NCBI RefSeq assembly: GCF_021654135.1
Contig: NZ_JAKGSD010000001.1
Coordinates: 536,116-600,115, forward strand
DNA: 64,000 bases
Source of the DNA: Amycolatopsis tucumanensis
Lineage (GTDB): Bacteria > Actinomycetota > Actinomycetes > Mycobacteriales > Pseudonocardiaceae
Direction: 5' to 3'
Position numbers and translations under genes: made by a program. Below, piece by piece: positions 35,631 to 44,614 of this stretch. Each line of letters begins with the position of its first letter. The stretch's first letter is position 1. Below the pieces are notes generated by a model that saw only the letters and a list, made by a program, of their open reading frames with translations, searched no databases and was not told where the DNA came from.

Positions 35631-37010
35631 TCAGCTGACTCCTTCCGGTTGTGCGGCGGGTTCCCCGGCCGCGCGCTCCGCCGCGACGCTGCGCCGGAAG
35701 TGCCGGCACCCGCGCCACAGCAGCAGCACCGTGAGCACGGACGCGAGACCGTAGACAATGGACAGTGACGAGCCGACCATCTTCGGGTCGCCGAACACCC
35801 GGTCGGTGACCAGCGCGACGAGCGTGGTGCCCAGCGCGAGCCCGATGAGGTTCGAGATCAGCAGGAAGATCGCCGACACCTGGGCCCGCATCTGGTTGGG
35901 GCTGAGCACCTGCATGGCGGCCGTGGAGGCCGGCATCGGGAAGGAGGCGAAGAACATCGCGACGGCCAGCAGCGCCAGCGACAGCCACAGCTGGCCGACC
36001 TGCGTGAAGGCGACGACCGGGACGGTCATGCCCAGCGCGCCGATAACCCCGGCCCGCATGGCCGCGTCGGTGTGGCCGCGCCGCGCCAGCCGGTCGACCA
36101 GCCAGCCGCCGAAGAGCACGCCGCTGCCGTTGGCCACCAGCACCACCACGCCGAGCAGGTAGCCGGCCTCGGTGGAGGTCAGTGAAAACGCGCGGATGTA
36201 GAACGCCGGCGTCCAGGCCATCATCCCCAGCAGCACCAGCGCGTAGAGCGAGAACCCCAGGTAGTGCGCCGCGAACGTGCGGCGGTGCCGCCACAGGAAC
36301 CCGATCACGTGGCGCAGCGCGACCTTCTGCACGCCGCCGTCGGCGTCGCGCCGGAGCCCGCGGCGGCGCGGGTCGCGCACGGTGAGGAACACCAGCAGCG
36401 CCAGGACGATCCCGGGCAGCCCGACGATCAGGAACGTCAGCTGCCACGCGCGCACCTCGCCGAGCAGCGGCAGCGTGACCGCGTCCACCGACTTCAGCAG
36501 GTTGATGACGTACCCGCCGATGATGAACGCGGCGGCACCGCCGATGAACGAACCGAGCGAGTAGATGCCGTAGGCGCGCCCGAGCTTGCTCTTCGGGAAC
36601 ATGTCGCTGAACATGGAATACGCGGCGGGCGACAACGCGGCCTCGCCGACGCCGACGCCGATCCGCGCGAGGAACAGGTGCACGAAGTTCTTCGCCAGCC
36701 CGGAGGCCGCGGTCGCCAGGCTCCAGAACGCGACCCCGATGGAGATGATCAGCGGGCGGGAGCGCTTGTCCGCCAGTATCGCGATGGGCAGGCCCATCAC
36801 CGAGTAGAGCAGGGAGAACGCCAGCCCGTTGAGCAGGCTGAACTGCGTGTCGGTGAGGTGCAGGTCGCGCTTGATCGGCTCGATCATCAGCGACAGGATC
36901 TGCCGGTCGACGAACGAGAACACGTAGGCGAGCATGCAGATCGCCACCACGTACCACTGGTAACGATACGATTTCCGCGCTTCGGGCAACAGGTCTTCGT
37001 CCAGCGGCAC
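35631..37010 (-). CDS. MFS transporter (spinster/anion-cation symporter-like)
   Basis: 459 residues with twelve predicted transmembrane helices: YVFSFVDRQILSLMIEPIKRD in TM1 and the loop after it, ADKRSRP in loop 2-3, and RIGVGVGEAALSPAAYSMFS in TM4. This group imports organic acids or conjugates. Start GTG 37010 has GGGAGG upstream. It heads an operon with the opine-dehydrogenase-like and hydroxyacyl-CoA-dehydrogenase-like genes and carries an iac-type operator 85 bases upstream, the only such site outside the iac cluster in this window. Confidence 0.9.
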   Translation of the reverse strand: MPLDEDLLPEARKSYRYQWYVVAICMLAYVFSFVDRQILSLMIEPIKRDLHLTDTQFSLLNGLAFSLLYSVMGLPIAILADKRSRPLIISIGVAFWSLATAASGLAKNFVHLFLARIGVGVGEAALSPAAYSMFSDMFPKSKLGRAYGIYSLGSFIGGAAAFIIGGYVINLLKSVDAVTLPLLGEVRAWQLTFLIVGLPGIVLALLVFLTVRDPRRRGLRRDADGGVQKVALRHVIGFLWRHRRTFAAHYLGFSLYALVLLGMMAWTPAFYIRAFSLTSTEAGYLLGVVVLVANGSGVLFGGWLVDRLARRGHTDAAMRAGVIGALGMTVPVVAFTQVGQLWLSLALLAVAMFFASFPMPASTAAMQVLSPNQMRAQVSAIFLLISNLIGLALGTTLVALVTDRVFGDPKMVGSSLSIVYGLASVLTVLLLWRGCRHFRRSVAAERAAGEPAAQPEGVS

Positions 37011-37046
37011 GAACGCCTCCCGTGATTTCGCCAGCGTTGCTGGAAA

Positions 37047-37112
37047 ACGCTAATCACGGGAGGATCCGGGCGACATTGGGTGTTTCCCGTCGCCCGCTGA
37101 AGGATTCCCCTA
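37047..37112 (-). promoter_or_regulatory. MFS operon promoter with putative RR operator (site 4)
   Basis: On the plus strand 37095-37112 reads CGCTGAAGGATTCCCCTA, the near-exact reverse complement of site 1. It overlaps the TetR stop codon and lies 85 bases upstream of the MFS GTG. A TAGCGT hexamer on the minus strand (37052-37047) is 42 bases from its edge. Confidence 0.6.
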
Positions 37113-37697
37113 CGCCAGCCCGTCCAGGAAGGCGTCGATCATCCGGCGCTGCAGCTCCGGCGTGGTCGTGCCCGGGGTGAGCAGCGCCAGTGCCTGCACC
37201 CCGTTGAGCATGGCGAGCAGCTGTTCGACCACGACCTCGTCCGGCACGGGCGTACGGACCTCACCGGCGGCGCGGGCGTCGCGGAGGAACCCGCCGATCC
37301 GCTCGCGCCAGGCGGTCATCGCGGCGTCGTAGACCGACTCCAGTTCGGCGTCGGCGAGCGCGCGCTGCCAGAACGGCAGCACGACGCGGGCCTCCTGGCG
37401 GGTGACGTCCTCGACCGGCATGACCTCGTGGCAGAACACGCGGAGCGCGGCCAGCCCGGTCGCGTCGCCGAGCCGGTCCCGCACGCGGGCGTCGGTGTTG
37501 TCGACCACGCGGGTGAACGCCGTGCGGATGACGGCGTTCTTGCCGGGGAAGTAGTGTTTGAGCGCGCCGTTGGCCATGCCCATCTCGTCGGCGATGGCCC
37601 GCATGGTGGCCGCGTCGATGCCGCGCTCGGCGATCACCCGCCACGCGGCGTTGGCGATCTCCGCGCGGCGCTGGGCGTGGTCGACCTGCTTCGGCAT
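37110..37697 (-). CDS. TetR-family regulator
   Basis: 195 residues. The N-terminal helix-turn-helix ([20 protein letters not shown]) is BetI/TetR-like with a TetR_C_6-type C-terminus. It is divergent from the copper amine oxidase gene and probably represses it. The start ATG 37697 gives the usual ~10 residues before helix 1. Its stop codon overlaps operator site 4 of the downstream MFS gene on the same strand. Confidence 0.9.
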   Translation of the reverse strand: MPKQVDHAQRRAEIANAAWRVIAERGIDAATMRAIADEMGMANGALKHYFPGKNAVIRTAFTRVVDNTDARVRDRLGDATGLAALRVFCHEVMPVEDVTRQEARVVLPFWQRALADAELESVYDAAMTAWRERIGGFLRDARAAGEVRTPVPDEVVVEQLLAMLNGVQALALLTPGTTTPELQRRMIDAFLDGLA

Positions 37698-37780
37698 GCC
37701 TTCACGGTAACGGGCTCTTGCGTTCGCGGCGAAGATGCCTCACCCTTTCGTCTACACGTGGAGAAAAAAGGAGCCCGACG

Positions 37781-39655
37781 ATGCCTCCGCACCCGCTCGA
37801 CCCGTTGACGGCCGACGAGATCACCACCGCCCGCCGCGTCCTCGCCGACGCCGGCCTCCTCCCCGGCACCGCCCGGGTCGTCTACCTGGGCCTCGAAGAA
37901 CCCGCCAGGGACACCGACCGCCCCGATCGCGTGGCGCGGATCCTCCTGCACGACGTCACCGGCGGTCAGGACGTGCTGGTGTCGCTCACCGCGGAGTCCG
38001 TCGTCGCGCGGCGCGCGCTCGACCCGGCCGTGGACGGGCAGCTGCCCGTGCTGGACGAGGAGTTCGCGCTGGTCGAGGAGGTGCTCGCGAAGGACGAGCG
38101 GTGGCTGGCGGCGCTGGCCGCCCGCGACCTGGACGTGGCGAAGGTGCGGGTCGCGCCGCTGTCGGCCGGGGTGTTCGACTACCCGGAAGAGACCGGGCGG
38201 CGCATCCTGCGCGGTCTGGCGTTCGTGCAGGAGCACCCGGCGGACCACGCGTGGGCGCACCCGGTCGACGGGCTCGTCGGGTTCGTCGACGTCCTGGCCA
38301 GGGAGGTCACCCGGGTGATCGACCTCGGCCCGGTGCCTATCCCGGCCGAACCGGGCAACTTCGACGACCCGGCCGTCACCGGTCCACTTCGGACCACCCA
38401 GAAGCCGCTGGAGATCACGCAACCGGACGGCCCCAGCTTCACCCTCGACGGGCACCTGCTGCGGTGGGAGAACTGGTCGCTGCGGATCGGGTTCGACGCC
38501 CGCGAAGGCCTTGTCCTGCACGAGATCTCGTTCCGCGACGGCGACCGGGACCGGCCGATCGTGCGCCGCGCCTCGATCTCCGAGATGGTCGTGCCCTACG
38601 CCGACCCCTCCCCCATCCGCTCGTGGCAGAACTACTTCGACACCGGCGAGTACCTCATCGGCCGCTACGCCAACGCGCTCGAACTCGGCTGCGACTGCCT
38701 CGGCGAGATCACCTACCTGGACGCGGTGATCGCCGACGAGTTCGGCCACCCCCGCGTCCTGCCCAACGCGATCTGCCTGCACGAGGAGGACTACGGGATC
38801 CTCTGGAAGCACACCGACCTCTGGGCGGGCTCGGCGGAGACCCGCCGCCAGCGCCGCATGGTCATCTCGTTCTTCACCACGATCGGCAACTACGACTACG
38901 GCTTCTACTGGTACCTCTACCTGGACGGCACCATCGAGTGCGAGGCCAAGGCCACCGGCGTCGTGTTCACCTCCGCCTACCCCGGCAAGGGCTACCCGTA
39001 CGCCTCCGAACTCGCACCCGGTCTCGGCGCCCCGTACCACCAGCACCTGTTCAGCGCCCGGCTGGACATGGCCGTGGACGGGACCGCGAACCTGGTCGAA
39101 GAGGTCGACGTGGAGCGGGTGCCGATCGGGCCGGACAACCCGCGCGGCAACGCCTTCACGCTCCGCAAGACGCCGCTGCGGAAGGAATCCGAAGCGCAGC
39201 GGCTCGCCGACAACCGCCGCGGCCGGATCTGGCACATCACCAACCCGGAGTCCCGCAACCGGCTCGGCGATCCCGTCGCCTACGCGCTCGTCCCGGAGGG
39301 CAACCCGGAACTGCTCGCGGACGACGCGTCGTCCATCCACGCTCGCGCCACGTTCGCCACCAAGCACCTGTGGGTCACCCGTTATGACCCGGCGCAGCGC
39401 TACGCGGCCGGCGACTTCGTCAACCAACACCCCGGCGGTGCCGGGCTGCCCGCCTACGTGGCCGGTGACCGCGACCTCGACGGGCAGGACCTCGTCGTGT
39501 GGCACACCTTCGGCCTCACGCACTTCCCCCGCCCGGAGGACTGGCCGATCATGCCGGTCGACTACACCGGCTTCAAGCTCAAGCCGGTCGGGTTCTTCGA
39601 CCGCAACCCCGCCCTCGACGTGCCGCGGGCCCGCGGATCACACTGCTGCGACTGA
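37781..39655 (+). CDS. Copper/topaquinone primary amine oxidase
   Basis: 624 residues. The consensus TxxNYD/EY occurs as [12 protein letters not shown]; the modified Tyr (topaquinone precursor) is at about residue 371. Copper-binding His-x-His is YHQHLF, and a third His lies in the [11 protein letters not shown] segment, so the active site is complete. These enzymes oxidise primary amines (tyramine, tryptamine, phenethylamine, histamine) to aldehydes with H2O2 release. The ATG at 37781 has a strong AAGGAG. It is followed by a YtcJ-like amidohydrolase 14 bases downstream. Confidence 0.94.
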   Translation: MPPHPLDPLTADEITTARRVLADAGLLPGTARVVYLGLEEPARDTDRPDRVARILLHDVTGGQDVLVSLTAESVVARRALDPAVDGQLPVLDEEFALVEEVLAKDERWLAALAARDLDVAKVRVAPLSAGVFDYPEETGRRILRGLAFVQEHPADHAWAHPVDGLVGFVDVLAREVTRVIDLGPVPIPAEPGNFDDPAVTGPLRTTQKPLEITQPDGPSFTLDGHLLRWENWSLRIGFDAREGLVLHEISFRDGDRDRPIVRRASISEMVVPYADPSPIRSWQNYFDTGEYLIGRYANALELGCDCLGEITYLDAVIADEFGHPRVLPNAICLHEEDYGILWKHTDLWAGSAETRRQRRMVISFFTTIGNYDYGFYWYLYLDGTIECEAKATGVVFTSAYPGKGYPYASELAPGLGAPYHQHLFSARLDMAVDGTANLVEEVDVERVPIGPDNPRGNAFTLRKTPLRKESEAQRLADNRRGRIWHITNPESRNRLGDPVAYALVPEGNPELLADDASSIHARATFATKHLWVTRYDPAQRYAAGDFVNQHPGGAGLPAYVAGDRDLDGQDLVVWHTFGLTHFPRPEDWPIMPVDYTGFKLKPVGFFDRNPALDVPRARGSHCCD

Positions 39656-39669
39656 GTGGAGGAATTCCC

Positions 39670-41253
39670 GTGTCCGTTCAGATCCACCGCAACGCCCGCA
39701 TCCGCACGCTCGACCCGGCGCGGCCGGAGGCCTCGGTCCTCGTCGTCACCGACGGGGTGATCACCGCGGCCGGCGGCGAGGACCTGCTGGCGGCTCACGA
39801 CGGCGAGGTCGTCGACCACGGCGGCGCGTTCCTGATGCCCGCGCTCGCCGACGTCCACAACCACCACCTGACCGCGGGCCGGGCCGACCTGTTCGAGCTG
39901 CAGTTCGACGGCACCGAGGACCTGCCCGGCCTGCTGAGCGCCATCCGGAAGTGGTCGGCGGAGCTGCCGCCGGACGGGTGGGTGGTCGGCGGCGGATGGG
40001 GCAGCACGCTCATTCCCGAGTTGTCCACTTCGGACGCTCTGGCGGCGCTCGACGAGGCCTGCGGCGGACGGCCGGTGCTGCTGCGTGACGACAGCTGCCA
40101 CAACCGCTGGGTGTCCTCCGCCGCACTGGAACGCGCGGGAATTTCGGCGGACAGCGGGCTGCTCATCGAGTCCGCCCTGATCCCCGTCGAGCGGGCGTAC
40201 GCGGCGTCGGCACCGTCCGATGTGGAGCAGGACGCCCGGGCTTCGCTGCGGGGCATCGAGATCCTGCACTCGTTCGGGATCACCGCCTTCCAGGACGCCG
40301 CCGCGTCGCTGCCGATGCTGCGGGCGCTCAAGCACCTCGACGACACCGGGCGGCTGGACGCGTGGGTGGTGACGTCGTTGCAGGTCAACGACCAGATCTT
40401 CGGCACCCACCCGCTCGGGCAGGACCTCATCGACCTGCGGGAGGACTACCGCGGCGGCCACCACCGGCCGGACTTCGTCAAGATCTTCCTCGACGGGGTG
40501 CCGACGTCGAAGACCGCCGCGTTCCTGCGCCCGTACCTGCCCGACGACGTGCACGGCCCGTCCTGGCGCGGCGAGACCACCATGACCGCCGACGAGCTGA
40601 CCGGCTGGCTGCTGCGGGTGGCGGCGCAGGGGATGTCGGCGAAGATCCACTGCACCGGGGACGCGTCGGTGCGGATGACGCTGGACGCCGTGGCCGCGGT
40701 GCGCGCCGCCGGGCACGAGGACGCGAAGTTTCACATCGCGCACGGCCAGTACGTCGCCGAGGAGGACGTGCCGCGCCTGGCCGAACTCGGGGTGACCGCC
40801 GACCTGTCGCCCGCGCTGTGGTTCCCCGGCGTCATTTTCGACGCGATCTGCGCGTGCGTGCCGCGGGAGCGGGCGGAGAAGCTGCACCCGAACCGGAACC
40901 TGGTCGACGCCGGGGTGCTGATCGCCGGCGGCTCGGACTGGCCCGTGGTGCCCTCGCCGAACCCGTGGCCGGGCATCCAGGGACTGGTGACGCGGGCCGA
41001 CCCGACGGGCACGCATCCCGGCGAGCTGTGGCCGGAGCAGGCACTCACCCTCGAGGAGGCCCTGCACGCCTACACGCTGGGCGCGGCTCGGGCGATGGGC
41101 GTCGACGACGTCACCGGTTCGCTGGTGGCGGGCAAGTCGGCCGATTTCGTGGTGCTCGACCGCGATCCGTTCGCCGTGCCCGCCGACCAGCTGGCCGGCA
41201 CGCGGGCCGAGGAGACGTGGTTCGCGGGCCGCCGGGTGTACCAGCGCCGGTAG
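39670..41253 (+). CDS. YtcJ-like amidohydrolase
   Basis: 527 residues of the amidohydrolase_3 family: metal-binding HNHH (LADVHNHHLTAG), a carboxylate/lysine region (FVKIFLDGVPTSKTAAFL), CTGD (AKIHCTGDASVR) and the GGSDWPV motif near the C-terminus, all typical of YtcJ-type hydrolases. The substrate, probably an N-acyl amine or formamide, is unknown. Start GTG 39670 is preceded by GGAGGAA. It likely forms an operon with the copper amine oxidase and might release amines for it; that is an inference. Confidence 0.88.
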   Translation: MSVQIHRNARIRTLDPARPEASVLVVTDGVITAAGGEDLLAAHDGEVVDHGGAFLMPALADVHNHHLTAGRADLFELQFDGTEDLPGLLSAIRKWSAELPPDGWVVGGGWGSTLIPELSTSDALAALDEACGGRPVLLRDDSCHNRWVSSAALERAGISADSGLLIESALIPVERAYAASAPSDVEQDARASLRGIEILHSFGITAFQDAAASLPMLRALKHLDDTGRLDAWVVTSLQVNDQIFGTHPLGQDLIDLREDYRGGHHRPDFVKIFLDGVPTSKTAAFLRPYLPDDVHGPSWRGETTMTADELTGWLLRVAAQGMSAKIHCTGDASVRMTLDAVAAVRAAGHEDAKFHIAHGQYVAEEDVPRLAELGVTADLSPALWFPGVIFDAICACVPRERAEKLHPNRNLVDAGVLIAGGSDWPVVPSPNPWPGIQGLVTRADPTGTHPGELWPEQALTLEEALHAYTLGAARAMGVDDVTGSLVAGKSADFVVLDRDPFAVPADQLAGTRAEETWFAGRRVYQRR

Positions 41254-41262
41254 GGTGGCGTG

Positions 41263-41928
41263 ATGGTGGCGGAGGTGATGGCCGAGCTGGCCGCGCTGGA
41301 GGACCCGAAGGCGCGGGCGGTCAACGAGAAGCACGGTGACGACCACGGTGTGAACCTGGGCAAGCTGCGCGCGATCGCGAAGCGGCTGAAGACGCAGCAC
41401 GACCTGGCGCGCGAGCTGTGGGCGACGGGCGACACGGCCGCGCGGCTGCTGGCGCTGCTGATCTGCCGCCCGAGGGCGTTCGAGCGCGCCGAGCTGGACG
41501 CGATGCTGCGCGAGGCGCGGGCGCCGAAGGTGCACGACTGGCTCGTGAACTACGTGGTGAAGAAGAGCCCGCACGCGGAGGACCTGCGGCTGTCCTGGCT
41601 CGCCGACGCGGACCCGGTGGTCGCGAGCGCCGGGTGGGCGCTGACGACGGACCGCGTGGCGAAGCGGCCCGGGGGGCTCGACCTGGGGAGGCTGCTGGAG
41701 GTCATCGAGGCGGAGATGAAGGACGCCCCGGACCGCCTCCAGTGGGCGATGAACCACTGCCTGGCGCAGATCGGGATCTCCCACGCGGAGCACCGGGACC
41801 GGGCGATCGGCATCGGGGAGCGGCTGGAGGTGCTCAAGGACTACCCCACGCCACCGAACTGCACATCCCCCTACGCACCGACGTGGATCACGGAGATCGT
41901 GCGACGGCAGGAGGCCAGCCCGGGGTGA
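41263..41928 (+). CDS. AlkD-like DNA alkylation repair protein
   Basis: About 221 residues, all-helical HEAT-like repeats of the DNA-alkylation-repair (AlkD) family: VNLGKLRAIAKRLKTQHDLA, DWLVNYVVKKSPHAEDLRL, WAMNHCLAQIGI. AlkD-type glycosylases excise N3- and N7-alkyl purines. ATG 41263 is chosen over GTG 41260. It is unrelated to the catabolic genes around it. A decayed copy of its last ~140 bases lies just downstream. Confidence 0.88.
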   Translation: MVAEVMAELAALEDPKARAVNEKHGDDHGVNLGKLRAIAKRLKTQHDLARELWATGDTAARLLALLICRPRAFERAELDAMLREARAPKVHDWLVNYVVKKSPHAEDLRLSWLADADPVVASAGWALTTDRVAKRPGGLDLGRLLEVIEAEMKDAPDRLQWAMNHCLAQIGISHAEHRDRAIGIGERLEVLKDYPTPPNCTSPYAPTWITEIVRRQEASPG

Positions 41929-41986
41929 GCTCGGGATGAGGCAGCGGCGCGGTTGCCTGGCCGAGCCGCCCGGACCGCCCCCACCG

Positions 41987-42086
41987 GAGCACCGGAACCA
42001 CGCCCATCGGCATCGCCGAGCGCCTGGAAGTGCTCAAGGGGTGGATCACCGAAATGGTGCGACGGCAGTTGGCCAGCCCGGGGTGA
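41987..42086 (+). pseudogene. Decayed duplicate of the alkD-like 3' end
   Basis: About 100 bases resemble 41788-41928, the end of the AlkD-like gene, with a one-base insertion early on and a ~42-base internal deletion. It includes the same terminal GTGCGACGGCAG...GCCAGCCCGGGGTGAG. It cannot encode a functional product. The remaining gap (41929-41986) shows nothing recognisable. Confidence 0.65.
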
Positions 42087-42107
42087 GGCGGTTGGCCTGG
42101 CCCGGCG

Positions 42108-42542
42108 TCAGGGGCAGCGGCCCCACGGATAGCTCGTGCAGTCGATCGCCGCCCACACCGTCTTCCCACCGTCGCCGCGGCGCCGGCTGCCCCAATCCCC
42201 GGTCAGCTTGGCCACCATCGCCAGGCCCCGGCCACGCGGACTGGCCGGGTCCGGCCTGCGGAGTTCCGGTCGCCGCGGGGAGGGGTCGTCCACCTCGACG
42301 CGGATCCGGCACGGGTCGCGCTCCCGCCACAGCCGCAGCTGCCCGGCGCCGCCCGCGTGCTCGTGGGCGTTGGTGAGGATCTCGGTGGCGACCAGCTGAA
42401 CAGCGACGAGGTGGTCCTCCCCGAGATCCGACAGCGCTCTGGCCGCCCACCGCCGCACCGCCACCAGCGGCGGCACCGTGCCCGGTTCGAGGTCCAACGT
42501 CAGCGGTTCCGAGATCTCCGACATCGGCTGCGTGGTCACCAT
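42108..42542 (-). CDS. RsbW-like anti-sigma factor ATPase
   Basis: 144 residues of the GHKL ATPase type used by serine-kinase anti-sigma factors: N-box TEILTNAHEHAGG, G1-like VEVDDPSPRRP and G2-like GRGLAMVAKL. Such proteins bind a sigma factor or phosphorylate a STAS antagonist. ATG 42542 is used because GGAG lies six bases upstream. The STAS gene follows on the same strand 72 bases upstream, making a partner-switching pair. Confidence 0.87.
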   Translation of the reverse strand: MVTTQPMSEISEPLTLDLEPGTVPPLVAVRRWAARALSDLGEDHLVAVQLVATEILTNAHEHAGGAGQLRLWRERDPCRIRVEVDDPSPRRPELRRPDPASPRGRGLAMVAKLTGDWGSRRRGDGGKTVWAAIDCTSYPWGRCP

Positions 42543-42614
42543 CCCCAACTCCGTCCTGTCTGCTCAAGACGGTCGCCGACGACCACCCTGCTGGCCGGAC
42601 GCCAAAACCGCAAC

Positions 42615-42974
42615 TCAAGCGACGCCGGCCTCGGCGTGCGCGACGTCGGTGTAGACAGCGAGCGTGCCGGTCAGCCCGCTCAGCTCGAGAACCCGCCGGG
42701 AGATGCCGTCCGCCACGATCCGCAGCCGTGTGCCGCCGCGCAGGTGCGTCTCGACCAGGGCCCGGAGACCGCAGGCCGCCAGGAAACCGACCCCGGTCAG
42801 GTCCACCACCAGCACCCCGGGCGCCTCCCGCAGCGCCGTCGCCAGCGCGTCCTCGAGCACCGGCATCGCCTCGAGATCCACTTCGCCGTGCACCGACAGC
42901 ACCAGCCCGGTGCCGGTGCGCCGCACCTGGACGCGGCACAGGGCCCGGGGCGGGTGGTCGAAGCAGGTCTGCAT
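42615..42974 (-). CDS. STAS-domain anti-sigma factor antagonist
   Basis: 119 residues of the STAS fold (LVLSVHGEVDLEAMPVLEDA; LVVDLTGVGFLAACGLRALV). In SpoIIAA/RsbV proteins a Ser follows the FLD(S) strand; here the corresponding segment is GVGFLAACGL, with Ala/Cys in place of the phosphorylatable Ser, so regulation by phosphorylation is doubtful. It pairs with the ATPase at 42108. ATG 42974 is the first Met with the right N-terminal length. Confidence 0.86.
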   Translation of the reverse strand: MQTCFDHPPRALCRVQVRRTGTGLVLSVHGEVDLEAMPVLEDALATALREAPGVLVVDLTGVGFLAACGLRALVETHLRGGTRLRIVADGISRRVLELSGLTGTLAVYTDVAHAEAGVA

Positions 42975-43020
42975 GGTGCCGCCATCATCCACCCTCCCCG
43001 GACCGCCCGCACCCTCCGCA

Positions 43021-43065
43021 CATAGAGTCTCTCGATTTCCGGCATAGCCAGAATTGGCTTCCTTG
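43021..43065 (+). promoter_or_regulatory. LysR-associated promoter box (copy 1)
   Basis: A 45-base block aligned without gaps to 47464-47508, identical at about 35 positions, including CATAGAGTC, GGCAT and ATTGGCTTCCTT. Within it AGCCA-GAAT-TGGCT is a perfect inverted repeat. ATTGGCTTCCTT ends 53 bases before the aldehyde dehydrogenase start. Confidence 0.55.
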
Positions 43066-43117
43066 TGGATCGCGCCCGGCTCACGATGTGTCGCACGAAG
43101 CCAGATGGGAGCGTGAC

Positions 43118-44614
43118 GTGACAACAACGAGCAGCCCAGGGGACGTGATCCGCACCCGGTGGTCCTCTTCGGACGACGCCGACCGGTTCACCGTGGAGAA
43201 CCCGGCCACCGGCGAACCGGTGGCGGTCGTGCAGGGCGCCGGGGTCAAGGAGACCGACCTCGCCGTCCAGGCGGCCTACGACGCGCACTTCGCGTGGAAG
43301 GCCCGCAGCCCGCGGGAACGCGGCCGCTGGCTGTGGAAGATCGCGCAGGCGGTGCGCGAGAACGCCGACGAGATCGCGGCGCTGGAAACCTCCGACAACG
43401 GCAAACCGCTGTCCCAGGCGCGCCAGTTCGACCTGGAGGCGGCCATCGCGATCTTCGAGCTGTTCGCGAGCCTGTGCGAGGCGATGCCGAACCAGGTCCG
43501 CGACGCGGGCAGCACGCTGGACATCACCACCCTCGAACCGTACGGGGTGGTCGCCGCGATCGTGCCGTTCAACTGGCCGCCCCTGCACGCGGCGGGCAAG
43601 CTGGCCCCCGCGCTCGCGGTCGGCAACGCGGTGGTGATCAAACCACCGGAGCAGGCGCCGCTGTCGGTGCTGCGCGTCGTGGAGATCGCCCAGTCGATCC
43701 TGCCCGACGACGTCGTCCACGTCGTGCCCGGCACCGGCCGCATCGGGGCCCGGCTGGCCGGGCACGAGCTCGTCGGCAAGATCTCGTTCACCGGCGCGCC
43801 GAGCACCGGGTCCGCGGTCATCAAGACCGCCGCGGACAACCTCACCCCGACACTGATGGAGCTCGGCGGCAAGAACCCGTTCATCGTCTTCGACGACGCC
43901 GACCTCGGCAGCGCCCTGCCGTGGGCGATCGAAGGCGGGTTCTTCAACCAGGGCGAGGCGTGCACGGCCGCGTCGCGGGTCCTGGTCCAGGCCGGCGTCC
44001 ACGACGAGGTGGCGCGCCGCTACGCCGAAGCCGTGCCGCGGCTGCGGGTCGGCGACGGCGCGGACCCCGGCACCCACGTCGGCCCGATGGTGACCGAGGC
44101 CCAGCGCCGCCGGGTCCTGGACTACATCGACGTCGGCATCGCCGAAGGCGCCACGGTCGCGGCCCAGGCGCCGCTGCCTGCCGACCCGCGGCTGGCCGGC
44201 GGCTTCTACGTCCCGCCGACCCTGTTCACCGGCGTCCGGCGGGACATGCGCATCGCCACCGAGGAGATCTTCGGCCCGGTCGTCACCCTGATCCCGTTCC
44301 AGGACGAGGCCGAGGCGGTCAGCATCGCCAACGGCACCGACTTCGGCCTGGTCGCCGGAGTGTTCACCCGTGACTCCGAGCGCGCCCTGCGGGTCAGCCG
44401 CGCCCTGCGCGCCGGGATGGTGTTCGTCAACAACTACAACCGCGCCTTCACCGGCACCCCGTTCGGCGGGGTCGGCGCGAGCGGCTACGGCCGCGAGCAC
44501 GCGCTGGAAACCCTGCACGAATTCGGCTACAGCAAGAGCATCCGGCTGCCCTCCGGCACCAGCGAGATCCCCCGCTGGGCGCCGTCGCTCGAAGTCACCG
44601 GGCGGAACGGGTGA
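43118..44614 (+). CDS. NAD-dependent aldehyde dehydrogenase
   Basis: 498 residues with the full ALDH signature: VPFNWPPLHAAGKLAPAL, catalytic Glu in MELGGKNPF, catalytic Cys in GEACTAASR, and the IFGPVVTL motif. It should oxidise a semialdehyde or aryl-acetaldehyde to the acid. Start GTG 43118 is supported by GGGAG upstream and the ~10 residues preceding the family's start. It is coupled by GTGA to the MFS gene and carries the LysR-associated box upstream. Confidence 0.92.
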   Translation: MTTTSSPGDVIRTRWSSSDDADRFTVENPATGEPVAVVQGAGVKETDLAVQAAYDAHFAWKARSPRERGRWLWKIAQAVRENADEIAALETSDNGKPLSQARQFDLEAAIAIFELFASLCEAMPNQVRDAGSTLDITTLEPYGVVAAIVPFNWPPLHAAGKLAPALAVGNAVVIKPPEQAPLSVLRVVEIAQSILPDDVVHVVPGTGRIGARLAGHELVGKISFTGAPSTGSAVIKTAADNLTPTLMELGGKNPFIVFDDADLGSALPWAIEGGFFNQGEACTAASRVLVQAGVHDEVARRYAEAVPRLRVGDGADPGTHVGPMVTEAQRRRVLDYIDVGIAEGATVAAQAPLPADPRLAGGFYVPPTLFTGVRRDMRIATEEIFGPVVTLIPFQDEAEAVSIANGTDFGLVAGVFTRDSERALRVSRALRAGMVFVNNYNRAFTGTPFGGVGASGYGREHALETLHEFGYSKSIRLPSGTSEIPRWAPSLEVTGRNG

